Under the pieces are notes generated by a model, which was given only the letters and a program-made list of their open reading frames with translations, had not been told where the DNA came from and made no database searches. A stretch of 16,089 nucleotides of DNA from contig JAICPQ010000018.1 of NCBI GenBank assembly GCA_025929745.1, positions 1 to 16,089 of the forward strand, given 5' to 3'. Each line of letters starts with the position of its first letter. Positions within the stretch are counted from its first letter, which is position 1. The stretch comes from Burkholderiales bacterium (GTDB lineage Bacteria; Pseudomonadota; Gammaproteobacteria; Burkholderiales; SG8-39). Made by a program: the position numbers and the translations under genes. Positions 8,075 to 14,274 of this stretch are shown piece by piece.

Positions 8075-8407
8075 CTACGCGCCACCTCTAAAGCATGAAT
8101 AGCCCCAAGGTGTGCACTTGAAGGGAAGGTGGTAGTGCTGCGCCGGATCCGAAATTCCGAAGCGATAGGTCACGACATCGAGAAATGGCGGCGACGGCAG
8201 CGCGACCTGCTGTGAACGGTACCATCCTGCGACATGAAAGATGGCTTCGTACATCCCCTTCTTGGCCATCCCTTCAAGCTCCAAGAGGCCCTTGCTAGAG
8301 GTCTCAGCGGCCGCGATGCGCGTTCCGTCGTAGATGAGTTCGACGCGCATTCCGGCCGCTACGACGCCGCGGGAAACATCGACCACATGAATAGAAATCC
8401 CCGGCAT
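8075..8407 (-). CDS. Divergent 5-hydroxyisourate hydrolase / transthyretin-like protein
   Basis: A 110-residue protein of the HIU-hydrolase (transthyretin-like) family, the second such gene in this operon. It keeps the N-terminal histidine (H7 in SIHVVDVSRG) and the HYHLPF histidines (H91, H93), and has normal length. It differs at two hallmark sites. Leu41 in TSSKGLLELE stands where the canonical catalytic Arg of the TN-DGR motif sits (Arg45 in the neighbouring copy), and the C-terminal YRGS signature reads FRGG at 106-109. ATG 8407 is chosen because it gives the normal family N-terminus; an upstream in-frame extension would run into the binding-protein gene. It lies 5 bp after that gene and 8 bp before puuD. 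It could act on a related ureide, modulate PuuD or the true hydrolase, or be an altered hydrolase. Fold is secure, activity uncertain. Confidence 0.88.
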   Translation of the reverse strand: MPGISIHVVDVSRGVVAAGMRVELIYDGTRIAAAETSSKGLLELEGMAKKGMYEAIFHVAGWYRSQQVALPSPPFLDVVTYRFGISDPAQHYHLPFKCTPWGYSCFRGGA

Positions 8408-8412
8408 TCGGT

Positions 8413-9372
8413 TTAGTTGAGCTTGGCGCCGGAGTCCTTCACCGGCTGGTACCATTCCTTAACCTGATTGGCAACGAACGCGGTGAACTCCTCGGGCGAC
8501 ATGTCGCGGCCCTGGACGCCGAGCTCGGTGAGGCGCTGCTGCACGGTGGGATTGGCGATCGACTTCTTCATCGCCGCGTGCAGGCGCTCGACGATCGGAC
8601 GCGGCAGCCCGGCCGGGCCGGAGATGCCGAGGAAGTTCTCCGCGACGAGCTTCTTTTGGCCGAGCTCGGCGACGCTCGGCACGGCCGGCGCCATCGGCGC
8701 GCGCGCGGGCGAGGTCACGGCGAGCGCGCGCAGCTTGCCGTCCTTCATGAACGGCACGTTCTGCGGCAGGGTATCGATGGCGAGCTTGATCGTGCCGGAG
8801 AGAAGATCGTTGTGCATCGGCGCCGAGCCCTTGTAGCCGACATGCTCCATCTGCAACCCCTGATCTTTCTTCAGCGTTTCGCCGACGATATGGCCGATCG
8901 AGCCGATGCCGCCCGAGCCGTACGCCACGGGGTTCGGCTGCTGCTTGATCCAGCCGACGAGCTCGCGCAGGTTGGCGGCGGGCACTGACGGATGGACCAC
9001 GAACACATTCGCGACCGAGCCGATGTAGGCGACATGCGTGAAGCCCGCCACCGGGTCGTAGCGCGGCTGGTCCTGCATCGCCGGCGAGATGCTGATCGGC
9101 GCGCTGTTCGAGAGGAGCAGCGTGTAGCCGTCGGGCGCCGCGCGCGCCGCCTCCAGCGCGCCGATGGTGCCGCCGGCACCCGGCTTGTTGTCGACGATGA
9201 CCGACTGGCCGAGCTCGTTCTGCAACGGCGCGCCGAGGAGGCGCGCGACGATGTCGGAGGAACCGCCGGGCGAGAACGTGACGATCACGCGCACCGGCTT
9301 GGTCGGCCAGGCCTGCGCCCATGCTGTCGTGATGGAAAGAACCGCGGTGCAAGCGAGTAGGAGCAATCGCAT
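8413..9372 (-). CDS. Bug/TctC-family tripartite tricarboxylate transporter substrate-binding protein
   Basis: A 319-residue periplasmic binding protein of the Bug family, abundant in betaproteobacteria. It has a signal peptide (MRLLLLACTAVLSITTAWAQ, cleavage after AWA), then the family hallmark WPTKPVRVIVTFSPGGSSD, the VDNKPGAGGTIGA segment and the APDGYTLLLSNS segment. Bug proteins usually bind carboxylates or small amides and may feed a TctAB membrane pair, but no tctA or tctB gene is in this window. ATG 9372 shares one base with the stop of the canonical HIU hydrolase (TGATG) and follows an AGGGGAAG Shine-Dalgarno. The gene sits between the two HIU-hydrolase-family genes in the same direction, so its ligand may be an intermediate such as urate, allantoin, allantoate or oxalurate (inference). 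It could also serve as an orphan binding protein. Confidence 0.94.
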   Translation of the reverse strand: MRLLLLACTAVLSITTAWAQAWPTKPVRVIVTFSPGGSSDIVARLLGAPLQNELGQSVIVDNKPGAGGTIGALEAARAAPDGYTLLLSNSAPISISPAMQDQPRYDPVAGFTHVAYIGSVANVFVVHPSVPAANLRELVGWIKQQPNPVAYGSGGIGSIGHIVGETLKKDQGLQMEHVGYKGSAPMHNDLLSGTIKLAIDTLPQNVPFMKDGKLRALAVTSPARAPMAPAVPSVAELGQKKLVAENFLGISGPAGLPRPIVERLHAAMKKSIANPTVQQRLTELGVQGRDMSPEEFTAFVANQVKEWYQPVKDSGAKLN

Positions 9373-9704
9373 CAGCTTCCCCTGTAGGTGGTGTAACTCC
9401 ATGGCGAGCAGAGAAGCGGCACGTGATAGTGCGCGCTCGCATCGTTGATCACGAAGCGGATCGGCACGAGGTCGAGGAAGCCGGTACCCTGGAAGTAAGC
9501 CCCGACGTTGAAGACGAGCTGGTAGGTCGCGGCGCGAAAGTCTTCTCCTTCGAGGAGCGGCGCGTCGGTGCGACCGTCGGCGTTGGTTTTGAGCGCCTTG
9601 AGGCTCTTCCACTGCGCTCCCTGGAGGATGAACAATTCCAGCGCCATCGCGGCTCCCGGTTTGCCATTTGCCGTGTCGAGGACGTGCGTGGTGAGCCTAC
9701 CCAT
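9372..9704 (-). CDS. uraH: 5-hydroxyisourate hydrolase (canonical copy)
   Basis: A 110-residue HIU hydrolase, which converts 5-hydroxyisourate from PuuD to OHCU. All family hallmarks are visible: THVLDTANGKP at 6-16 with His7, Arg45 in TNADGR, the HYHVPLLCSPW segment with His94, and the exact C-terminal YRGS tetrapeptide at 107-110. ATG 9704 lies within the last bases of the OHCU decarboxylase gene (8-bp overlap), after a GGAGAG Shine-Dalgarno in that gene's end. The stop codon overlaps the start of the Bug-type binding protein gene by one base. It is the likely functional HIU hydrolase of the cluster, in contrast to the divergent copy at 8075-8407. Confidence 0.95.
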   Translation of the reverse strand: MGRLTTHVLDTANGKPGAAMALELFILQGAQWKSLKALKTNADGRTDAPLLEGEDFRAATYQLVFNVGAYFQGTGFLDLVPIRFVINDASAHYHVPLLCSPWSYTTYRGS

Positions 9705-10188
9705 CGACGATTCTCTCCAGGCGCGCGCGCGTGATGTGGCCGATCTGCTCCATCGCGTTGGCGAGCTCGGTCGAGCGATCGTTATGGAGCCGCCGCTTCA
9801 TCTCGGCGAGCACGCTCTCGCGCTTCGCATGCAGGCGCAGCGCGACGATGCAGGGGAATCCGAACTTGTCCTGGTAGCTGCGGTTGAGCTCGGCCATTTC
9901 GGCGAGCTCGGCCTTCGAAAGCGCGCTGAAGCCCAGGCGCGCCTGCTCGGCGGAGGAGTGAGGCGTGAGCGTTTCGCTGCCGGCGAGCTCCGGATGCGCG
10001 CGCGCGAGGCGCAGCTTGTCGTCTTCCGTTGCAATGGCGTCGAGCATCGCGCGGTGCAGCTCCTCCACGGTACGGAACGGACGTTTGTGCCAGGCGCGCT
10101 CCGCGATCCACGGCGAATGCTCGAACACACCGCCGAGCCGCGCGACGAACTCGGGTTCTGCGAGCGAGTTCACCTCGTCGAGCGCCAC
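9697..10188 (-). CDS. uraD: OHCU decarboxylase
   Basis: A 163-residue 2-oxo-4-hydroxy-4-carboxy-5-ureidoimidazoline decarboxylase, which forms (S)-allantoin. The N-terminal pattern EFVARLGGVFEHSPWIAERAW (in two runs) contains the EHSPW motif, with the family's catalytic histidine. The HPELAG segment and RSYQDKFGFPCIVALR segment follow, as expected. GTG 10188 is chosen because it gives MALDEVNSLAEPEFV, the usual family start, with an AGGG Shine-Dalgarno about 5 bases upstream. The open frame continues far upstream only because it is antisense to the next gene. It is the first gene of the leftward urate operon and faces the allantoate amidohydrolase gene across a 24-bp gap with a perfect palindrome. 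It overlaps the HIU hydrolase gene by 8 bp. Confidence 0.95.
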   Translation of the reverse strand: MALDEVNSLAEPEFVARLGGVFEHSPWIAERAWHKRPFRTVEELHRAMLDAIATEDDKLRLARAHPELAGSETLTPHSSAEQARLGFSALSKAELAEMAELNRSYQDKFGFPCIVALRLHAKRESVLAEMKRRLHNDRSTELANAMEQIGHITRARLERIVDG

Positions 10189-10195
10189 GCACCCT

Positions 10196-10205
10196 AGTGT
10201 ACACT
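10196..10205. promoter_or_regulatory. 10-bp palindrome AGTGTACACT, candidate operator
   Basis: AGTGTACACT is a perfect palindrome whose centre (between 10200 and 10201) coincides with the midpoint of the 24-bp gap between the two divergent start codons (10188 and 10213). With one mismatched pair the symmetry extends to 16 bp (10193-10208). Its position between the two ring-degradation operons fits a dimeric repressor or activator, such as a GntR-type protein, controlling both directions. No regulator gene is visible in the window, and the assignment to any family is inference. Confidence 0.5.
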
Positions 10206-10212
10206 CGGCCGC

Positions 10213-11439
10213 ATGCTCGACCCGGGGCGCATCATGCAGCGCTGCGACGCGCTCGCGCGGCATTCCGAGCTTCCCGGCGGACTCACCCGAGTTTTTCTTT
10301 CGCGCGAAGCGCGTGCCGCGACCGACCTGGTGCTTGGCTGGATGCGCGAAGCCGGCATGGAGGCGAAGCTCGACGCGATCGGCAACGCTCAAGCGCGCTA
10401 TGAAGGCGCACGCGCCGGCCTGCCGTGCCTCATGATGGGCTCGCATCTCGATACCGTGCGCGATGCCGGCAAGTACGACGGCATGCTGGGTGTGATCACG
10501 GCGATCGAGTGCGTGCAGGCGCTGAATGCCGCTGGAAAACGTCTTCCCTTCGCCATCGAGATCGTCGGCTTTGGCGACGAAGAGGGCGTGCGCTTCGGCA
10601 CCACGCTCCTCGGTAGCCGCGCGGTCGCCGGCATTTTCGACCAAGGTACGTTGCACGCCAAAGACGCTTCCGGCAAGTCGATGCGCGAAGCGCTCGTGGA
10701 GTTCGGGCTCGATCCGAACCGGATATCCGCGCTCGCGCGAAAAAAGCAAGACGTCGTCGCGTACGCGGAGCTCCATATCGAGCAGGGACCGGTGCTCGAG
10801 GCCGAGGGCCTCGCCGTGGGCGTGGTGACCGCGATCAACGGTTTCTCCCGACTCCGCGCGACCTTGCGCGGCGTCGCGGGACATGCCGGCACCGTGCCCA
10901 TGAAGCTGCGCCGCGATGCGCTGACCGCAGCCGCGGAGTGCGTGCTCGCGGTCGAGCGCATCGCGAAGGGCCATCCCGACGTTGTCGGGACGGTCGGTCG
11001 CATCGAAGTGAAGCCCGGCGCCATCAACGTCATACCGGGCGAAGTCGGCTTTACCGTCGATGTTCGCGCGCCTCAAGACGAGCTGCGAACCCGCTCGGTC
11101 GCCTCGATCCGCGCGGAGATCGAGAGCGTGTGCAAAAAGCGCGACGTGCGCGGCGAGATCGAGACGCTCCAGGAATTCGGCTCCACTGCGTGTTCGCCGT
11201 GGCTCATGGACCAGATGGAAAACGCCGTGAAGCGGCAGGGCTTGCCGGTGCGTCGCCTGCCCTCCGGCGCGGGGCACGACGGCATGGCGCTCAGGGCTAT
11301 CACCGACATCTGCATGCTCTTCGTGCGCTGCAAGGGCGGCATCAGCCACAGCCCGCTCGAGTCGATCACCGAGGCCGATGCGGCCGCGGGCGCGAAAGTT
11401 CTTTTCGACTTCATTGAACACTTCCGACTACCCGCGTGA
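10213..11439 (+). CDS. allC: Allantoate amidohydrolase-type M20 metallohydrolase
   Basis: A 408-residue M20 peptidase-family amidohydrolase of the allantoate amidohydrolase / N-carbamoyl-amino-acid hydrolase group. Expected metal ligands are all present: His78 in GSHLDTV, Asp89 in GKYDG, the Glu pair 123-124 in GDEEG, His188 in ELHIEQGP, and His379 in GGISHSPLE. The dimerisation-domain histidine is in RGVAGHAGTVPM (219-230). The family includes close relatives acting on N-carbamoyl amino acids, so sequence alone does not fix the substrate. Location directly before puuE and the ureidoglycine-type aminotransferase makes allantoate -> ureidoglycine + CO2 + NH3 the best reading. ATG 10213 gives the standard family N-terminus; no strong Shine-Dalgarno is visible. 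It is the first gene of the rightward operon, overlapping puuE by up to 26 bp at the preferred start. Confidence 0.92.
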   Translation: MLDPGRIMQRCDALARHSELPGGLTRVFLSREARAATDLVLGWMREAGMEAKLDAIGNAQARYEGARAGLPCLMMGSHLDTVRDAGKYDGMLGVITAIECVQALNAAGKRLPFAIEIVGFGDEEGVRFGTTLLGSRAVAGIFDQGTLHAKDASGKSMREALVEFGLDPNRISALARKKQDVVAYAELHIEQGPVLEAEGLAVGVVTAINGFSRLRATLRGVAGHAGTVPMKLRRDALTAAAECVLAVERIAKGHPDVVGTVGRIEVKPGAINVIPGEVGFTVDVRAPQDELRTRSVASIRAEIESVCKKRDVRGEIETLQEFGSTACSPWLMDQMENAVKRQGLPVRRLPSGAGHDGMALRAITDICMLFVRCKGGISHSPLESITEADAAAGAKVLFDFIEHFRLPA

Positions 11440-12316
11440 CCTTGCCGGCTACGGGCCGAAGCGGCCGAAGCCGAAGTGGCCGGGCAGCGCGCGCGTCGCG
11501 CTGCAGTTCGTACTCAACTACGAGGAAGGCGGCGAGAACTCGGTCTTGCACGGCGACAAGGCGTCCGAGGCGTTTCTTTCGGAGATCGTCGGCGCGCAGC
11601 CGCTCGAGGGCGTGCGCCACATGTCGATGGAATCGATCTACGAATACGGCTCGCGCGTCGGCGTCTGGCGCCTGCTCGACCTCTTCGCGCGCTATGAAAT
11701 GCCGTTCACGGTGTTCGGCGTGGCGATGGCGATGGAGCGCAATCCCGCGGTGGTCGAGGCTTTCCTCAAGGCCGAGCACGAGATCGCGAGCCATGGCTGG
11801 CGCTGGATCAACTACCAATATGTGCCGCCCGAGGTCGAGCGCGAGCACATGCAGCGCGCGATCGAGATCCAGCGCCGGCTCACCGGCGCGCGCCCGCTCG
11901 GCTGGTACACGGGGCGCACTAGCCCCAATACGCGCCGTCTCGTCGTCGAGGACGGCGGCTTCGTCTACGACGCGGACGATTACAACGACGACGTGCCGTG
12001 GTACGACACGCGCTACGGAAAAGCACAGCTCGTCGTCCCCTACACGCTCGATGCGAACGACATGCGCTTCGCGACCGCGCAGGGATTCAATTCCGGGGAG
12101 GATTTCTTCCACTATCTGAAGGACGCCTTCGACGTGCTCTACGCGGAAGAGGGCCGCATGATGTCGGTGGGACTGCACTGCCGGCTCGTCGGGCGCCCGG
12201 GCCGCCTCGCATCGCTCGAGCGCTTCCTCAAGTACGTGAGGGGAAAGAAGGCATGGGTCGCCCGGCGTATCGACATCGCTCGCTTCTGGCTGAAGAACTA
12301 TCCGCATGGTGGATGA
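11414..12316 (+). CDS. puuE: PuuE-type allantoinase (polysaccharide-deacetylase fold)
   Basis: A 300-residue allantoinase of the metal-independent PuuE type, which hydrolyses (S)-allantoin to allantoate and is unrelated to the dihydroorotase-like AllB. Strongly conserved stretches: YPRDLAGYG near the start, QFVLNYEEGGENSVLHGDK (about 31-49), GVRHMSMESIYEYGSRVGVW (66-85), EIASHGWRW (123-131), GWYTGRTSPNTRRLV, and LHCRLVGRPGRLASL near the end. I chose TTG 11414 because it yields MNTSDYPRDL, matching the length of Pseudomonas PuuE as I recall it. An in-frame ATG at 11378 with a nearby GAGG would add 12 residues and cannot be excluded. The gene overlaps the end of allC by 26 bp and the next gene by 11 bp, so all four genes of this block look translationally linked. 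Confidence 0.93.
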   Translation: MNTSDYPRDLAGYGPKRPKPKWPGSARVALQFVLNYEEGGENSVLHGDKASEAFLSEIVGAQPLEGVRHMSMESIYEYGSRVGVWRLLDLFARYEMPFTVFGVAMAMERNPAVVEAFLKAEHEIASHGWRWINYQYVPPEVEREHMQRAIEIQRRLTGARPLGWYTGRTSPNTRRLVVEDGGFVYDADDYNDDVPWYDTRYGKAQLVVPYTLDANDMRFATAQGFNSGEDFFHYLKDAFDVLYAEEGRMMSVGLHCRLVGRPGRLASLERFLKYVRGKKAWVARRIDIARFWLKNYPHGG

Positions 12317-13520
12317 CCTGAATCCCGCGCCGCGGCTCCTGATGGGGCCGGGCCCGATCAACGCCGATCCGCGCGTGTTGCGCGCGATGAGCGCGCAGCT
12401 GCTCGGCCAGTTCGACCCGCAGTTCCGCGGGTACATGCGCGAAGTGTCGGAGCTCTACCGCGGTGTCTTCCAGACCAAGAATCGCCGGACGCTTCTGGTC
12501 GACGGCACCGCGCGCGCGGCGATCGAGGCCGCGCTCGCCTCGCTCATCGAGCCCGGCGATCGCGTGCTCGTGCCGATCTTCGGGCGCTTCGGCCACCTCA
12601 AGGCCGAGATCGCGCGCCGCTGCGGCGGCGAGGTCGTTGCGCTCGAGCGCGAGTGGGGCAGCGTGTTTGCCGAGGAAGAGCTCGAGAAGGCCGTCCGCCA
12701 GCACAAGCCCAGACTCGTGGCCGTATCGCACGGCGATACCTCCACCACCATGGCGCAGCCGCTTACCGAGCTCGCCACGATTTGCCGCGCTCACGACGCG
12801 CTTCTTTATGTCGACGCCACCGCCACCCTCGGCGGCGTGGACCTCCCCGTGGATTCTTGGAATCTCGACGTGGTCAGCGCTGGCTTGCAAAAATGCCTCG
12901 GCGGCCCCTCGGGCAGCGCGCCGCTCACGCTGAACGGGCGCGCTGAGAAGCGCGTCTTGCGCCGGCGGCATACCGAGCAGGGATTGCGGACCAAGGACGA
13001 CCCGCAAGGAGATGGGCCGATCATCCGGTCGAATTACTTCGACCTCGCGATGATCATGGACTACTGGTCCGAAAGAGCGCTCAACCACCACACCGAAGCC
13101 ACGAGCATGCTCTACGCCGCGCGCGAGTGCGCCCGCATCCTGCTGCAGGAAGGCTTGGCGAAGTCGTTCGCGCGCCACGCGCTCGCGTCCAAAGCCCTGA
13201 CCGCTGGATTGAGCGCGATGGGTCTTGGCCTCTTTGGCGACCAGAAATACAAGATGCCGAACGTGACTGGCGTCTACGTACCCGAAGGCGTGAACGCCGA
13301 CCGCGTGCGGCGCGCCATGCTCGAGCACTTCAATATCGAGATCGGCACCTCCTTCGGACCATTGCACGGCCGGATTTGGCGCATCGGCACCATGGGCTAC
13401 AACGCTCGCCAGGACGCGGTGCTGACGACGCTGGCGGCGCTAGAGGCGGTACTTTCACAGGAAAAGCACAAGGTGCCGCGCGGCGCGGCCGTCGATGCCG
13501 CACTATCGGTTTACCGCTGA
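12306..13520 (+). CDS. pucG: Ureidoglycine-glyoxylate aminotransferase-type class V aminotransferase
   Basis: A 404-residue fold-type I class V PLP aminotransferase. The N-terminus has LLMGPGPINADPRVL, the PLP-binding aspartate is in LLYVDATATLGG (167-178), and the Schiff-base lysine is Lys196 in SAGLQKCLGGPSGSAP. Closest recognisable groups are alanine/serine-glyoxylate and ureidoglycine-glyoxylate aminotransferases. LGQFDPQF carries Gln35 and SNYFDL carries Asn243; Gln and Asn at such positions are, to my recollection, associated with the ureidoglycine enzymes (PucG/HpxJ). The reaction would be ureidoglycine + glyoxylate -> oxalurate + glycine. Context supports this strongly: allantoate hydrolase lies upstream and a putative oxalurate-cleaving system downstream. 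It overlaps puuE by 11 bp and the DUF2877 gene by 26 bp. General aminotransferase identity is secure; ureidoglycine specificity is likely but needs testing. Confidence 0.9.
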   Translation: MVDDLNPAPRLLMGPGPINADPRVLRAMSAQLLGQFDPQFRGYMREVSELYRGVFQTKNRRTLLVDGTARAAIEAALASLIEPGDRVLVPIFGRFGHLKAEIARRCGGEVVALEREWGSVFAEEELEKAVRQHKPRLVAVSHGDTSTTMAQPLTELATICRAHDALLYVDATATLGGVDLPVDSWNLDVVSAGLQKCLGGPSGSAPLTLNGRAEKRVLRRRHTEQGLRTKDDPQGDGPIIRSNYFDLAMIMDYWSERALNHHTEATSMLYAARECARILLQEGLAKSFARHALASKALTAGLSAMGLGLFGDQKYKMPNVTGVYVPEGVNADRVRRAMLEHFNIEIGTSFGPLHGRIWRIGTMGYNARQDAVLTTLAALEAVLSQEKHKVPRGAAVDAALSVYR

Positions 13521-14274
13521 GGTCGTCGGACGCGCGGCGCGCGAAGCGTTGAGCGCCGGCGAAGGAGAAGTGTGCGCGGTGTTCCGGCGCAGTTTCTACC
13601 TACGGCTCGGCGGGCGCTATGCGTGCATCGGCGAGCACTCGCTCGGGCGCGGGCCGCTCAATGCGCTCGTCAAGGATTTCCACGAGCCCTTGATCGGCGA
13701 CACTGCTGCCATTTCGCTCGAAGGCGCACTGCTTTGGGAGCCAAAGCCTTTTCGCGGCGAAGCGCGGCCGCAACTGGACGCCTTGCGCACGTGCCTCGAT
13801 GGACATGTGCCGCAGGAGGGGCTGGGGTGCACCATCCTCGGTGTGCATAACGCGCTCAGCGTGCACGCCCAACCGGCGCTCGAGGCAGTCGACCGCTGGC
13901 TCGCCGGCAACGCGCTAGCGGCGGAAGCCACGCAGCTTGTCGGTCTCGGCCCCGGGCTCACGCCGTCCGGAGACGATTATCTCGGGGGCGTATTGGTGGG
14001 GTTGCGCTGGCTTGGACGCAGCGCCCACGCCGAGTCGCTCTGGCGCTGGCTTGCGCCCCGCCTGCCGGGGCGCACCAGCCCGATCAGCGCCGCGCATCTC
14101 GCCGCCGCGGCCGCAGGCGAGGCTCACGAAGCGCTGCACGAGGTGCTGGAGAACCTGTCAGCCTGGCATGCGCCCGATCTGCACCCCAGCCTTGCGCGTC
14201 TTGACGACGTCGGCCACACCTCCGGCTGGGACGCGCTCGCGGGGATCGTCGCGGTGGCACGGATCGCTCAGTGA
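13495..14274 (+). CDS. allH: DUF2877 family protein, AllH/YlbF-like (oxamic transcarbamylase subunit candidate)
   Basis: A 259-residue protein of the DUF2877 family. Its hallmark is VGLGPGLTPSGDDYLGG at about 149-165, followed by a TSPISAAHLAAAAAGEAHEA segment in the C-terminal third. E. coli YlbF (AllH) belongs to this family and, together with FdrA (AllF) and YlbE (AllG), has been reported to form the oxamic transcarbamylase that splits oxalurate into oxamate and carbamoyl phosphate. Here it is the last gene of the rightward operon, with an ATG overlapping the aminotransferase gene by 26 bp. Its partner genes are on the opposite strand: its stop overlaps the stop of the FdrA-like gene by 7 bp. 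No signal peptide or membrane segment is visible. Family call is firm, and the biochemical role rests on the E. coli precedent and context. Confidence 0.9.
   Translation: MPHYRFTAEVVGRAAREALSAGEGEVCAVFRRSFYLRLGGRYACIGEHSLGRGPLNALVKDFHEPLIGDTAAISLEGALLWEPKPFRGEARPQLDALRTCLDGHVPQEGLGCTILGVHNALSVHAQPALEAVDRWLAGNALAAEATQLVGLGPGLTPSGDDYLGGVLVGLRWLGRSAHAESLWRWLAPRLPGRTSPISAAHLAAAAAGEAHEALHEVLENLSAWHAPDLHPSLARLDDVGHTSGWDALAGIVAVARIAQ

Noticed and set aside
10189..11421. Minus-strand open frame extending upstream of the OHCU decarboxylase, giving a 574-residue protein
   Set aside because: The extension is antisense to the M20 amidohydrolase gene, shows no family features and is low-complexity Arg/His/Ala-rich; the family start fits GTG 10188.
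11411..12436. 341-codon minus-strand open frame opposite puuE
   Set aside because: Antisense shadow with His/Arg/Ala bias and no motifs; puuE on the plus strand is conserved throughout.
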